A stretch of 64,000 nt of DNA, taken from Xenorhabdus ishibashii. GTDB taxonomy: Bacteria > Pseudomonadota > Gammaproteobacteria > Enterobacterales > Enterobacteriaceae. Positions within the stretch are counted from its first letter, which is position 1. Each line of letters begins with the position of its first letter. Positions 9,348 through 20,522 of the stretch are shown piece after piece. The position numbers were made by a program, and so were the translations under genes. The stretch lies in NCBI RefSeq assembly GCF_002632755.1, contig NZ_NJAK01000001.1, forward strand, positions 2,232,001 to 2,296,000, in the 5' to 3' direction. The notes under the pieces are model-generated. The model was given only the letters and a program-made list of their open reading frames with translations, made no database searches and was not told the origin of the DNA.

Positions 9348-10244
9348 ATGGGCAAAGAGCGTGCGCTTACTTTGGAATCCCTGCGGGTAATGGATGCGAT
9401 AGACCGACGGGGAAGTTTTGCTGCGGCGGCAGATGAGTTAGGGCGAGTTCCTTCTGCGCTGAGTTATACCATGCAGAAATTGGAAGAGGAATTAGATGTT
9501 GTACTGTTTGATCGCTCTGGTCATCGCACGAAATTTACTAATGTTGGACGGATGCTATTGGAGCGAGGGCGGTTATTGCTTGAAGCTGCGGATAAATTGA
9601 CAGCCGATGCAGAAGCGCTCGCTCGTGGTTGGGAAACACACCTGACTATTGTATGTGAAGCGTTGTTCCCAATGGCATCGCTGTTTCCTCTCGTGGATAA
9701 ATTGGCGGCGAAGTCGAATACACAACTCTCGTTAATGACGGAAGTATTAGCAGGTGCCTGGGAACGTCTGGAAACAGGATATGCTGATATTGTGATTGCA
9801 CCCGATCTTCATTTCAGGGCTTCCGCCGAAGTGAATTCACGGGCACTTTATTCTATTAACAATGTCTATGTTGCCAGTGCAGATCACCCTATTCATCATG
9901 AACCCGAACCCTTGTCTGATGCCACACGGGTGAAATATCGTGGAATAGCTGTCGCTGATACGGCAAGGGAACGTCCGGTGTTGACGGTTAAGTTATTGGA
10001 TAAACAACCACGTTTGACGGTGAGTTCACTGGAAAATAAGCGTCAGGCGCTTTTGGCCGGATTGGGAGTGGCGACCATGCCATACCCTATGATTGAACAA
10101 GATATTGCCGAAGGTCGTTTGCGGGTGATTGGTTCGGAATACAGCCATGAAACCAACATTATCATGGCATGGCGGCGTGATAGTATGGGAGAAGCGAAGT
10201 CTTGGTGTTTACGTGAAATTCCTAAATTGTTTGCAAGGCAATAA
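9348..10244 (+). CDS. yhaJ: LysR-type regulator YhaJ
   Basis: 298 aa, with an N-terminal winged HTH (about residues 7-65: LESLRVMDAIDRRGSFAAAA, ADELGRVPSALSYTMQKLE) and a C-terminal effector-binding domain. It matches YhaJ, which in E. coli activates virulence and aromatic-compound responsive genes and its divergent neighbour yhaK. The intergenic region with yhaK carries several dyads, but no single operator could be assigned. Confidence 0.93.
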   Translation: MGKERALTLESLRVMDAIDRRGSFAAAADELGRVPSALSYTMQKLEEELDVVLFDRSGHRTKFTNVGRMLLERGRLLLEAADKLTADAEALARGWETHLTIVCEALFPMASLFPLVDKLAAKSNTQLSLMTEVLAGAWERLETGYADIVIAPDLHFRASAEVNSRALYSINNVYVASADHPIHHEPEPLSDATRVKYRGIAVADTARERPVLTVKLLDKQPRLTVSSLENKRQALLAGLGVATMPYPMIEQDIAEGRLRVIGSEYSHETNIIMAWRRDSMGEAKSWCLREIPKLFARQ

Positions 10245-10310
10245 CCTGTGTGAAAAAACAGTTAAGGTGTGTGCCGCCAAGATAATAAAGCGAATGTAGC
10301 GAATATCAAA

Positions 10311-10348
10311 AGCCCCTTACTGCGAATACACCGTAAGGGGCTATAAAA
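10311..10348. terminator. Bidirectional terminator between yhaJ and yqjF
   Basis: AGCCCCTTAC and GTAAGGGGCT form a perfect 10-bp stem. An A-rich stretch lies on the left (ATCAAAAG) and on the right (ATAAAAAG), so it could serve both convergent genes. Confidence 0.6.
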
Positions 10349-10373
10349 AGGGTAATGCTCTGTTTTTCTTCGA

Positions 10374-10769
10374 TTACCAGTTTTTCTTCATTACATGGTC
10401 GATACTGAATCTCCCTGGTCCCATCATAGCCAGTAGTAGGTAGCCTGCGCCGATGGAGAAATTTTTCAAAAACATAGTCATGTTCATGCCATTTGAAAAG
10501 TCGCTATGGAACAGAAGCGCGGTCAGAATACAGAAAATAAATGTAAACACAGCCGTAGTGCGGGTCAATAAGCCGAGCATCACAGCAATTCCGCCCCCCA
10601 GTTCAAGTAAGATAGTCAGTGGCAAGAGAATTCCTGGCACTTGCATAGCTTCCATAAACTCCTTCGTTCCTGCATAGGCATCACCTAATTTTCCATATCC
10701 TGCGATAATGAAAAGAACGGATATTAAAATACGGGAAACTAATAGGCCACTATCTTCAAATTTTTTCAT
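10374..10769 (-). CDS. yqjF: YqjF, DoxX-family inner membrane protein
   Basis: 131 aa, four predicted membrane helices, DoxX family. Segments SRILISVLFIIAGYGKLG and PLTILLELGGGIAVMLGLLTR are typical of the quinol-oxidase-subunit-like DoxX/YqjF group. In E. coli yqjF lies near yqjCDEK and responds to aromatic compounds through YhaJ; here it stands close to both yhaJ and the yqjK-E-D block, supporting the assignment. Confidence 0.9.
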   Translation of the reverse strand: MKKFEDSGLLVSRILISVLFIIAGYGKLGDAYAGTKEFMEAMQVPGILLPLTILLELGGGIAVMLGLLTRTTAVFTFIFCILTALLFHSDFSNGMNMTMFLKNFSIGAGYLLLAMMGPGRFSIDHVMKKNW

Positions 10770-10961
10770 GATTGTCTCCTCAAATACCGCAGGTCGCGAT
10801 AAAAAAGTATCTGTTTAGATTTTATTGTCCAAAAAATGGACTGAATAGCACGATTTGTTAATCATTATCTGATGGAAGGTATTCTAAAGAGAGGGATTAT
10901 TTGTTGATAGTAAGGAATATTAACTATTTCATGCAGTTTTTTTGAAGGAAATTCATTGATA

Positions 10962-11255
10962 TTAATTTTTGTATAACGTGTTTCGTACGATTTTGATGAT
11001 CCCTAACATATTGATTATATGACGTGACCAGCGATAAACCTGCCTGGGGTGGCGGAGTCCATAAAGAAGGGCAAGGCCAGAACCGATGGCGACATAGGGC
11101 TTAAAAGCAACAAGAGTTTGCCAGCACTTATCGTATGGTTGTGCCACTTCAAGCCAGTTCCGGCTATATGCAGCAATTAATTGTCGTTGTTGCTGGATCT
11201 CTTCTAATAACTGCTGCTTTCGCAATTTTCTCTGGTGATACCCCGATTTATTCAT
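10962..11255 (-). CDS. yqjK: YqjK-like protein
   Basis: 97 aa beginning MNKSGYHQRKLRKQQLL, with a basic amphipathic N-terminal helix and a hydrophobic stretch near residues 53-70 (PYVAIGSGLALLYGL). It resembles E. coli YqjK. The start at 11255 gives an 8-base overlap with the yqjE stop, which implies translational coupling; a longer reading frame upstream begins inside yqjE and was not chosen. It is the third gene of the minus-strand yqjD-yqjE-yqjK operon. Confidence 0.85.
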   Translation of the reverse strand: MNKSGYHQRKLRKQQLLEEIQQQRQLIAAYSRNWLEVAQPYDKCWQTLVAFKPYVAIGSGLALLYGLRHPRQVYRWSRHIINMLGIIKIVRNTLYKN

Positions 11256-11649
11256 GAGAATCATCCTCCAGCATTTTGCGGTCAACATGCAATTGTGCTC
11301 GAGTCGCGTTAAGAAAGGTCAGTTTTCGAGCCTTTTTTATCGTCCATATTGCACTAAAAACGGCGAGGAGCAGTAACATTCCAGCAGTGATAGCTATTAC
11401 CGTTATTCGGTAGGCTGGATCGGTGGCCCAGAATATCAGCACCAATAGGCACATCAGGCCAAAGCCCGCGAATAATAATGTTAATCCTACCAGCAGTAGC
11501 AGTTGTACTAGTGTTGCTGTTCCTTCTTCCAACTCAACAGCAATGAGTTGGATACGAGTTTCAACTGTGTGAACAGCAATTGCCGCTACTCGCCGTACAG
11601 TATCAAAGAGCCCTTTTCCTGGGCCTTTGGAGTGAGGGGACTGTGTCAT
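11248..11649 (-). CDS. yqjE: YqjE, inner membrane protein of the phage-holin III superfamily
   Basis: 133 aa with two membrane helices (about residues 46-72 and 78-103), preceded by a basic amphipathic segment and followed by a charged tail. It matches E. coli YqjE. It begins one base after yqjD stops and overlaps yqjK. YqjD/ElaB-type proteins tether ribosomes to the membrane in stationary phase; YqjE is thought to work alongside, but its activity is not known. Confidence 0.9.
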   Translation of the reverse strand: MTQSPHSKGPGKGLFDTVRRVAAIAVHTVETRIQLIAVELEEGTATLVQLLLLVGLTLLFAGFGLMCLLVLIFWATDPAYRITVIAITAGMLLLLAVFSAIWTIKKARKLTFLNATRAQLHVDRKMLEDDSHE

Positions 11650-11650
11650 G

Positions 11651-11956
11651 TTAGCGCCTTGAAAGCAGAACGCCTAATACAACGCCAACTGCTGCACCTA
11701 TACCGACACCAGCCCACGGATTTTCGCGAACATAACTATCCGCATGACCTGCAATTTCTTTCGTTTGACCTACTAGCTTATCGCCAGCTTCACTGAGCGT
11801 AGTACGCGCATTTTTCAGCGTTCTTTCTGCCTTGCTGCGTAGTTTTTCCAGTTCTGCTTTTGAATTATCACCGGAGCTATTGAGGACTTCTTCTAGCGTA
11901 TCCGCAAGAGATTGTAATTCAGCACGTAGATCTTCAGAGCTTTTCTTTTGTGGCAT
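11651..11956 (-). CDS. yqjD: YqjD/ElaB (DUF883) ribosome-associated membrane-anchored protein
   Basis: 101 aa. A long acidic/charged helix (SSEDLRAELQSLADTLEEVL) leads to a C-terminal membrane anchor ending VREN-PWAGVGIGAAVGVVLGVLLSRR, the hallmark of the ElaB/YqjD/YgaM family, in which a glycine-rich tail anchor brings 70S ribosomes to the membrane. The upstream base pairs carry a good ribosome site (AGGAGACAGG-type). It is the first gene of the yqjD-E-K operon. Confidence 0.92.
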   Translation of the reverse strand: MPQKKSSEDLRAELQSLADTLEEVLNSSGDNSKAELEKLRSKAERTLKNARTTLSEAGDKLVGQTKEIAGHADSYVRENPWAGVGIGAAVGVVLGVLLSRR

Positions 11957-12116
11957 TGCCTGTCTCCTTAAATATACGATGGATGAATTTCAAACATAGA
12001 CGCTTTTATCAAGAGATGAAAGTGAAGTGGGTGAAAAATTGTCACGGATTTACATTAAGTGATAATGTTTTTTGGCTGAATGACAGTGAACCAGACGAGT
12101 TTGCAGGAGGAAACAT

Positions 12117-12860
12117 ATGTTCCAGTTTACCGAATTTGAAAAAGTTTTAAGAACTGATAACCCCCACTATGAGCGTATCCGACATAGTGAGTTACATGAT
12201 GTCGTCAATCTGGTCAGTAGGGGGAATACTTTCCGGGTGGAACAGTTGGTATCAGTGATGAATAAAGTATCACCCGAACGGTGGAAGAAGTACTCAAAAA
12301 CGAGGAGCTATTTGATCAGAGAATGCCCTATGTTGCTTGAACTATTAGCTCCCAAGATAATCGGATTCCATACACTCAACATGAGAAAAGGTGCCGGTGG
12401 CTACATTATTCACGATTTGATCTGGACGAGCAGTACTGGTGTATTGGAAGACCTGAGACATAAAAACGTTCGTGTGCGCGAAAAGGTTTACTGGCAAGCC
12501 CCTGACAATAGTGTACAACCCTATGTGGTCGAGGATTACCGTAGGCAGGGAGAGCACTATGGTGTGGGTAATGCTGTCGAGACGCAAGGTTGGGTTGGTC
12601 AAAACACCGATAGCCATGATGCAGCCGGGCCATTTTCTCCTGATGTGCTGAAACTTAGAGATTCCGACGAAGTAGAGTTCGTGGTAAACCAGACCTACCA
12701 GCAAACCAACGGTGCCAGCCAAAACTGGATCGATATTCCTCTCTGCTCCTATCGGATTCTGCGAAGAGCAAAATGTATAGGTGGAAAAATTCAGTTTACC
12801 ATCAAAAAGGAGAACACAATACTCCCGAACGATAGACTAAGTAATATGGTTGAGATATAG
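12117..12860 (+). CDS. Unknown protein, C-terminus formed by a MITE
   Basis: A 247-aa protein that I do not recognise. It is soluble, with no signal peptide or membrane segment. The N-terminal third (FTEFEKVLRTDNPHYERIRH) is charged and helical. The rest is rich in aromatic residues (YWQAPDN, EDYRRQGEHYGVG) and looks beta-rich, with a repeated ..RVREKVYW/..YRILRRAK pattern. A strong ribosome site (AGGAGG) lies before the ATG. The stop codon TAG at 12858-12860 lies within the first bases of an IS630-type miniature element, so the native C-terminus may have been altered. It sits between two yqj genes where E. coli has none, so it is probably acquired or lineage-specific. Confidence 0.7.
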   Translation: MFQFTEFEKVLRTDNPHYERIRHSELHDVVNLVSRGNTFRVEQLVSVMNKVSPERWKKYSKTRSYLIRECPMLLELLAPKIIGFHTLNMRKGAGGYIIHDLIWTSSTGVLEDLRHKNVRVREKVYWQAPDNSVQPYVVEDYRRQGEHYGVGNAVETQGWVGQNTDSHDAAGPFSPDVLKLRDSDEVEFVVNQTYQQTNGASQNWIDIPLCSYRILRRAKCIGGKIQFTIKKENTILPNDRLSNMVEI

Positions 12861-12960
12861 CAGAATAACCATAATTTGACGTAGCCTACCTACTTCATAA
12901 GTAATGCAGTCTTGTCATTCATACTAAAACGTTATGTCATATTATTTTGGTTCTGCTATA
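12856..12960. repeat. IS630-type MITE, about 101 bp plus TA flanks
   Basis: The left end starts TATAGCAGAATAACCATAAT and the right end, read on the other strand, starts TATAGCAGAACCAAAATAAT. These ends match the termini of the IS630 copies near 27.5 and 42.2 kb in this window (TATAGCAGAATCA and TATAGCTAAATCAT). It has TA on both sides, as expected for Tc1/mariner-IS630 insertions, and no coding capacity. It is therefore a non-autonomous derivative probably mobilised by that IS630. Confidence 0.75.
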
Positions 12961-13045
12961 CCAAGTAAGCGTTCTGCAGTACAGTAGGACTGTCGCTGTG
13001 AGACAAAGATGAATAGATAAAGTTAGATGAACCAAAAGATCAATT

Positions 13046-13082
13046 CCCTGTGGTATATTTCGCGACCATACCACAGGGAAAC
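13046..13082 (-). terminator. Hairpin after yqjA
   Basis: TTCCCTGTGGTA and TACCACAGGGAA form a perfect 12-bp stem 19 bases beyond the yqjA stop. A clear T-run is absent, so termination is inferred from position and stem strength. Confidence 0.45.
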
Positions 13083-13100
13083 TAAAGGGAAAATAAAACG

Positions 13101-13772
13101 TTATGATAGAGGTTTATTAGCGCGCTTTTTGCGCCAAATAACAGCCAGGCTTCCAATTAAACCAATGAGTAATAGACACACAGGTAACAAAACCAAAAAA
13201 CTCATCAGATATTCTTCATATCGGCGGAACAGAGGGCTTTTACCAAGGGCATAACCTAATGTTGTTAGAATAAGCACCCACATGAACCCGCTAAGCCAGT
13301 TGAATATTTGAAAACGTCCATTTTTTAGCCCTGCAAGCCCCGCCAGTGTTGGCAGTAATGTCCTGATAAAGGCAAGAAAACGACCTATCAGAAGAGCCGA
13401 TAAGCCATGACGATGGAATAAGTTATGGGCACGTTGATGATAATGTGCAGGAAGATGTGACAGCCAGCCCTGAACCAATTTTGTATTGCCAAGCCATTTC
13501 CCCTGAAGATATCCGATCCAGCAGCCGAGGCTGGCTCCGATGGTGAGAATGACTAAAGTTATAGGAAAACTCATAGTCTCTTTTGCAATTAGAACACCGA
13601 CTAATATCAGCAGGCTATCGCCTGGTAAAAAGGCCGCAGGTAGTATCCCGTTTTCCAGAAACAGGATGGTAAATAGTAGTATGTAGATTACCCATACCAA
13701 CGATGGATTAGCCAGTGTTTCGTAATCTTGGTGCCAGAGTGCATAAATAAGGTCTGTTACAATTTCCATCAA
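13101..13772 (-). CDS. yqjA: YqjA, DedA-family membrane transporter-like protein
   Basis: 223 aa, multi-pass DedA/VTT family protein (motifs LENGILPAAFLPGDSLLIL and GASLGCWIGYLQGKW, then FGRF/IGRFLAFIRTLLPTLAG). In E. coli YqjA and YghB are redundant and needed for division, drug and alkali tolerance and membrane energetics, and DedA proteins are implicated in lipid-carrier flipping. It lies near yqjDEK and sstT as expected, although the unknown gene and MITE intervene. Confidence 0.92.
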   Translation of the reverse strand: MMEIVTDLIYALWHQDYETLANPSLVWVIYILLFTILFLENGILPAAFLPGDSLLILVGVLIAKETMSFPITLVILTIGASLGCWIGYLQGKWLGNTKLVQGWLSHLPAHYHQRAHNLFHRHGLSALLIGRFLAFIRTLLPTLAGLAGLKNGRFQIFNWLSGFMWVLILTTLGYALGKSPLFRRYEEYLMSFLVLLPVCLLLIGLIGSLAVIWRKKRANKPLS

Positions 13773-14396
13773 ATGTTCCTAAAACACGGATTAAGGATTA
13801 AATCTTACTTTTATGGTGCATTTATGGTTAATTTCTATTAACTACGTTGTAAGCAAAAGTCATTAATATCATGTGTCATAAAATGATCTCGAAATCCCTT
13901 CAAGATGGCATAAAGATCGACTGGCACACTTTAACAAAATCAGCAGTATCGAGACAGGAAATTTTGCTGACCAATTGAACATTTACCTAAATGTAAAAAT
14001 TAATTCATTCAGATATTTCAATTAATTAATCGACCGATGAAATTTTACAAAATAGCATTAACGAGTAATTGTCGTGTGTAATGGCTAAATTGATATCTCT
14101 TGTCAGTTAATTTCACTTTTGCTATTTGATTAATAGTGGAAAGTAATTTCGCTATGCTATTCATTTTAGATAAATAGCTGCGCTTATTGTTGAAATCGAT
14201 TTTTAGTAATCGATTGAATTAATAGATTAATTTTTTATTTCTTGTGGTGACGACTATGACATCATGAATATCTCAGGATGTATTAGATGAGAAAATTGCA
14301 GTTTCGATCACACAAATGTAATCGAATTGTTATCAATTGATAGGTTATCTGTATATTGCAATCAATTACTCTTTGTCGTTCTCTATGGATAAAGCT
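13773..14396. other. AT-rich intergenic region upstream of sstT
   Basis: About 620 bases between the divergent yqjA and sstT genes. It is AT-rich and contains no convincing reading frame, RNA motif or repeat. Promoters for both genes should lie here, but no consensus pair is clear enough to call. Confidence 0.5.
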
Positions 14397-15641
14397 ATGA
14401 AAAAACAACAAACAGGCTTTGTACAGTCTATTGCACAAGGAAGTCTGGTAAAACAAATCCTTGTCGGATTAATACTAGGGATAGTACTGGCATGGCTGGC
14501 ACCTTCCGCAGCTAAGTCAGTTGAATTGTTAGGGACACTCTTTGTAGGAGCGTTGAAAGCGGTAGCTCCTGTTTTGGTGTGGATCTTGGTCATGTCTTCG
14601 ATAGCGAACCACAAGGTAGGTCAGAAAAGCAATATTCGCCCCATTCTGGTCTTGTATCTGGTAGGCACATTTTGTGCCGCTGTTGTGGCTGTCATTGGTA
14701 GTTTGTTGTTTCCATCAACGTTGGCTCTGGTGACGAATGACACTCATGTGTCACCCCCTTCAAATATCTTTGAAGTCTTAAGGGGATTGCTGATCAATAT
14801 CGTTGCTAACCCGATTGAGGCGATATTAAAAGGAAACTACGTTGGGATTCTGGCATGGTCGATTAGTTTGGGTATTGCTTTACGTCATGCCAACGAATCA
14901 ACTAAGGTATTGCTCCAAGATCTGTCAGGGGCAGTGACACAACTTGTACGTGTTGTTATCCGTCTGGCACCTGTTGGTATTTTCGGACTGGTTTCCTCAA
15001 CAATTGCTACTACAGGTTTTGAAACCTTGCTCGGTTATGCTCACCTGTTAGCCGTATTAATTGGTTGCATGATTGTCGTTGCGCTGATTGTCAACCCATT
15101 GATTGTCTTTTGGAAAATCCGCCGTAACCCTTATCCTCTGGTTTTTGCTTGCTTACGCGAAAGTGGCGTAACGGCGTTCTTCACCCGTAGCTCAGCAGCC
15201 AATATTCCTGTGAATATGGCAATGTGCCGACGCATGAAACTCAGTGAGGATACTTATTCTGTTTCCATCCCCTTGGGAGCCACCATTAATATGGCGGGGG
15301 CGGCAGTAACGATTACCGTATTGACATTAGCGGCAGTGAATACTCTGAGCATACCCGTAGACATCCCTCAAGCGATATTTCTGAGTGTCGTTTCTGTTAT
15401 TGCAGCATGTGGAGCATCAGGAGTTGCTGGTGGATCATTATTGTTGATCCCTCTGGCATGTAGCATGTTCGGTATTTCCAATGAAATAGCCATGCAGGTT
15501 GTTGCTGTAGGTTTTATTATTGGAGTATTGCAGGACTCTGCTGAGACAGGCCTAAACTCTTCCACCGATGTGCTGTTTACCGCAGCCGCTTGTCAGGCCG
15601 AAGAGTCTCGTACAGTGGCTGATCGACTGGCGCAGCGTTAA
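14397..15641 (+). CDS. sstT: Sodium/serine-threonine symporter SstT
   Basis: A DAACS-family transporter taking up serine and threonine with Na+ across the inner membrane. About 414 aa with about eight to nine membrane helices and the two re-entrant hairpin regions; the conserved segments [20 protein letters not shown] and [17 protein letters not shown] are visible. The start at 14397 (MKKQQTGF) gives the family length; in-frame starts at 14385 and 14337 exist, and the ribosome site is weak for all of them. Confidence 0.95.
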   Translation: MKKQQTGFVQSIAQGSLVKQILVGLILGIVLAWLAPSAAKSVELLGTLFVGALKAVAPVLVWILVMSSIANHKVGQKSNIRPILVLYLVGTFCAAVVAVIGSLLFPSTLALVTNDTHVSPPSNIFEVLRGLLINIVANPIEAILKGNYVGILAWSISLGIALRHANESTKVLLQDLSGAVTQLVRVVIRLAPVGIFGLVSSTIATTGFETLLGYAHLLAVLIGCMIVVALIVNPLIVFWKIRRNPYPLVFACLRESGVTAFFTRSSAANIPVNMAMCRRMKLSEDTYSVSIPLGATINMAGAAVTITVLTLAAVNTLSIPVDIPQAIFLSVVSVIAACGASGVAGGSLLLIPLACSMFGISNEIAMQVVAVGFIIGVLQDSAETGLNSSTDVLFTAAACQAEESRTVADRLAQR

Positions 15642-15675
15642 TCATGAGTTGGAATTAAGCGTAGTTGGCATAAGC

Positions 15676-15714
15676 ATGGTGATAATGAATTGAATACAAA
15701 TTATCACCATTTTT
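15676..15714 (+). terminator. Rho-independent terminator of sstT
   Basis: ATGGTGATAAT and ATTATCACCAT form an 11-bp perfect stem followed by TTTT. It lies between convergent sstT and fadH and probably serves sstT. Confidence 0.8.
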
Positions 15715-15729
15715 GCTTTGAGATTTGAT

Positions 15730-18087
<2,358 letters not shown>

Positions 18088-18687
18088 ATGATGAAAAAAA
18101 TAACAGATTGGGTTACGTTAACCGGAAAAAGTGTGACTTTAATACCTTTGTCACATACCAGACATGATGAATTTGTTCGTGCTATTGAGGATGGACAGTT
18201 ACATAGACTGTGGTATGCCAGTGTACCGGATCCCGCAAATGTTCATGCTGAAATTGAACGTCGTTTAACTTTGCATGCCAAGGGTAGCATGTTGCCTTTT
18301 GCTGTCATCAATAACGCAACGGGGATGGCAGTTGGTATGACAACTTATATGAATATCAATGCGAATATTCCCCGCTTGGAAATTGGTTCTACATGGTATG
18401 CGCATTCTGTTCAACGTACTGCGATTAATACGGAAGCAAAATTTTTACTGTTACAGTATGCATTTGAGGAACTGGAATGTGTTGCCGTGGAACTCCGTAC
18501 CCATTTTTTAAATCACCAAAGCCGCAAGGCGATCGAACGATTGGGAGCAAAACTGGATGGTATTTTGCGTCATCACTTACGAGCCAAAGATGGTTCGATA
18601 AGGGATACTTGCGTTTATAGCATTCTGTTTAATGAATGGCCCGCCATTAAAACGCATCTTACATGGTTAATGACGAAGCCACGTTGA
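18088..18687 (+). CDS. GNAT N-acetyltransferase, RimJ/RimL type
   Basis: 199 aa of the RimJ/RimL-like GNAT family (Acetyltransf_3): N-terminal VTLTGKSVTLIPLS, the strand EIGSTWYAHSVQRTAINTEAK that forms the acetyl-CoA site region, and the C-terminal signature NHQSRKAIERLGAKLDGILRHHLRAKDG. Relatives acetylate the N-terminus of ribosomal or other proteins; the substrate here is unknown. A strong ribosome site (GGAGGAA) precedes the ATG. Confidence 0.85.
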   Translation: MMKKITDWVTLTGKSVTLIPLSHTRHDEFVRAIEDGQLHRLWYASVPDPANVHAEIERRLTLHAKGSMLPFAVINNATGMAVGMTTYMNINANIPRLEIGSTWYAHSVQRTAINTEAKFLLLQYAFEELECVAVELRTHFLNHQSRKAIERLGAKLDGILRHHLRAKDGSIRDTCVYSILFNEWPAIKTHLTWLMTKPR

Positions 18688-18719
18688 GTGTCTACTTGGT
18701 ATTTCTTTCTAGCAGGAAA

Positions 18720-19658
18720 TCAGTCGGTCTCCAGGGATGCCTTGATATTGTTTTCCAGCTCATCCAGTAATTGATAGCGACGGCGATATTCGGCGCGTTT
18801 TTTACTGGGGATCTCATCTAAAGATTTTCTTTCTATGAATGATGGCAGATGGAATTCATTATTTTCCTTTCTGATACCACTTAGAGATTCCCAGAAAGAA
18901 TTATAATCGGCTACCATCTGATTTTTCTTTTTATGCCAATAACGGATGCTACGGTAGATATGAGTCTCGTTACTGGCTGCCAGGATTTGTTCACAACTCA
19001 TATGATCGGCAAAACGACAAATCGCCTCAATCAACAGGCGTTTAGGGAATAGTCCATAACATTCTTTAGTCGCATGGCGGATAATCTCCAGAGAATTATC
19101 CCCTTTAGTTGGCCCTTGTAGTGCACCAATAAAGAGTGTCTGTTTGCCATCAATCGTTAATAAAGTGAAAGCGCATTTGGCCAGAGTGACATTCTCCGCG
19201 GTAGTCATATATAGGGAGAGTTCACCTTCTTTATTCAGGTTGTCCAGTGCATCAACATATATCAGAAATGTTTCATTTTTCCCTTGAATGGTTGCCAGTA
19301 AATAAGCATTAACATCAAAAATCCGACTAATAATAGTAGACTCTAACTGTTTGAATAGTATTTGATAATGATCATTCAGGGCGCCGACAATCTGGTTGCG
19401 CTTAAAATTAATGCTTAAGTATGGGCGATGCAATTTGCAAGGCCAACTGGGTTGTTTTTTCAGAATATCCAAATAATTTGGCGTCTTGGTGATACCATTC
19501 AAAAGTTTTAATGTAGAGACAGGAGTCATAAGACTGCGTAGGGCAAATTTAGCGCGGTAGCTGGAGGAATGCCAATATATCCCAGGCATAGTACGTTTTC
19601 CGATAAGACTAGCAAACAGCGTTATTCCTGAAGACGAAGGGTGTTGTAAATTACTCAT
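18720..19658 (-). CDS. VirK/YbjX family (DUF535) protein
   Basis: 312 aa matching the DUF535 family that includes Shigella VirK and E. coli/Salmonella YbjX. Typical segments are AKFALRSLMTPVSTLKLL, CKLHRPYLSINF, EGELSLYMTTAENVTLAKCAF, FIGALQGP and SNETHIYRS-RYWHKKK. VirK supports late steps of virulence factor localisation in Shigella, and Salmonella VirK/YbjX affect resistance to cationic peptides; the biochemical activity is not known. No signal peptide is visible. Confidence 0.87.
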   Translation of the reverse strand: MSNLQHPSSSGITLFASLIGKRTMPGIYWHSSSYRAKFALRSLMTPVSTLKLLNGITKTPNYLDILKKQPSWPCKLHRPYLSINFKRNQIVGALNDHYQILFKQLESTIISRIFDVNAYLLATIQGKNETFLIYVDALDNLNKEGELSLYMTTAENVTLAKCAFTLLTIDGKQTLFIGALQGPTKGDNSLEIIRHATKECYGLFPKRLLIEAICRFADHMSCEQILAASNETHIYRSIRYWHKKKNQMVADYNSFWESLSGIRKENNEFHLPSFIERKSLDEIPSKKRAEYRRRYQLLDELENNIKASLETD

Positions 19659-19691
19659 TAATACTCAAACTCGACAAAAATAAAAAATATT

Positions 19692-19834
19692 TATACCCAC
19701 TGGATTTCAAGTTGTAGCACGGTGGCAAGAGAACAAGTCCCCAAGAATATAGCGAACTCTGTGTTTAGAACACTACGTGACTAAGGGGAGTGGACGTAGC
19801 CGACAAAGCTGTAACTTGAAAGGTGATGGGAATA
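19692..19834. repeat. MITE-like palindromic repeat, about 143 bp
   Basis: The ends are inverted repeats: TATACCCACTGGATTTCAAG on the left and, on the opposite strand, TATTCCCATCACCTTTCAAG on the right, each continuing into TTGTAGC or TTACAGC. The interior has no gene. Similar intergenic repeats with TATACCC...TTTCAAGTT ends are scattered in Xenorhabdus and Photorhabdus genomes as far as I recall; copy number was not tested. It lies upstream of the virK-like gene. Confidence 0.65.
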
Positions 19835-20016
19835 GACAAACTGCATTATATCATTGATCTATCAAATTCTACTCAAATGTTTACAAAACATGCCATTACT
19901 TTAAATTTATTTATTTTTATAGTAAAGAGTATTATTTGATACATTATTCCTTAAATTATATTTTTATTTTATTTATTTATCTTATTTATATATTATTTTT
20001 TAACATTCTGATTTTT
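19835..20016. other. Very AT-rich intergenic spacer
   Basis: A stretch of about 180 bases made almost entirely of A and T between the repeat and the end of the acetyltransferase gene. No feature is seen beyond its composition, which could bind H-NS. Confidence 0.4.
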
Positions 20017-20451
20017 TCAAACCAGTTTCATATGTAATAGAGGAAATGGATTCCCTTGGCCGTCAAGCTCTGAACGAGAAAATACCTGAAATCCCATATA
20101 TTGGTAGAAGCCGACGCCTTGTTTATTTTGCTCGTTTACATCCAATTCGTTAATCTGTAATTCGTTGATAGCAAATTGCAGTAACATCTTACCGACCCCT
20201 GTTCCCCGCACTTGTGGTTCAATAAACAACATTTCGACTCGATGTTGATCGGTACTAATAAATCCGACGATATTATCTTTTTCATCTATCGCCTTATAAA
20301 CAGCGAGACTGGGCAAATAATCGTTAAGGATTTGTGGGCGTAAAACCTCAATCATGGCCTTGGGCAAGAAATCATGAGTAGCAAGTACAGAGGCTTCCCA
20401 AATCTGAATTAGTGTCAAAAAATCAGCTTTGGTGGCTTGTTGTATTTTCAT
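20017..20451 (-). CDS. GNAT N-acetyltransferase, YjaB-like
   Basis: 144 aa, compact GNAT domain. It resembles E. coli YjaB: IWEASVLATHDFLP near the N-terminus, the acetyl-CoA P-loop region VEMLFIEPQVRGTGVGKMLL (motif A), NEQNKQGVGFYQYMGF and the C-terminal SELDGQGNPFPLLHM. Substrate unknown. It is probably transcribed alone or with the upstream MFS gene, from which it is separated by about 70 bases. Confidence 0.86.
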   Translation of the reverse strand: MKIQQATKADFLTLIQIWEASVLATHDFLPKAMIEVLRPQILNDYLPSLAVYKAIDEKDNIVGFISTDQHRVEMLFIEPQVRGTGVGKMLLQFAINELQINELDVNEQNKQGVGFYQYMGFQVFSRSELDGQGNPFPLLHMKLV

Positions 20452-20522
20452 TTCATATCCCTAAATTTTTCTGCTGTTTTTGGTTTCAGGTTGAATGTTT
20501 TTTCGGCTAGCTTATTTTTTCA

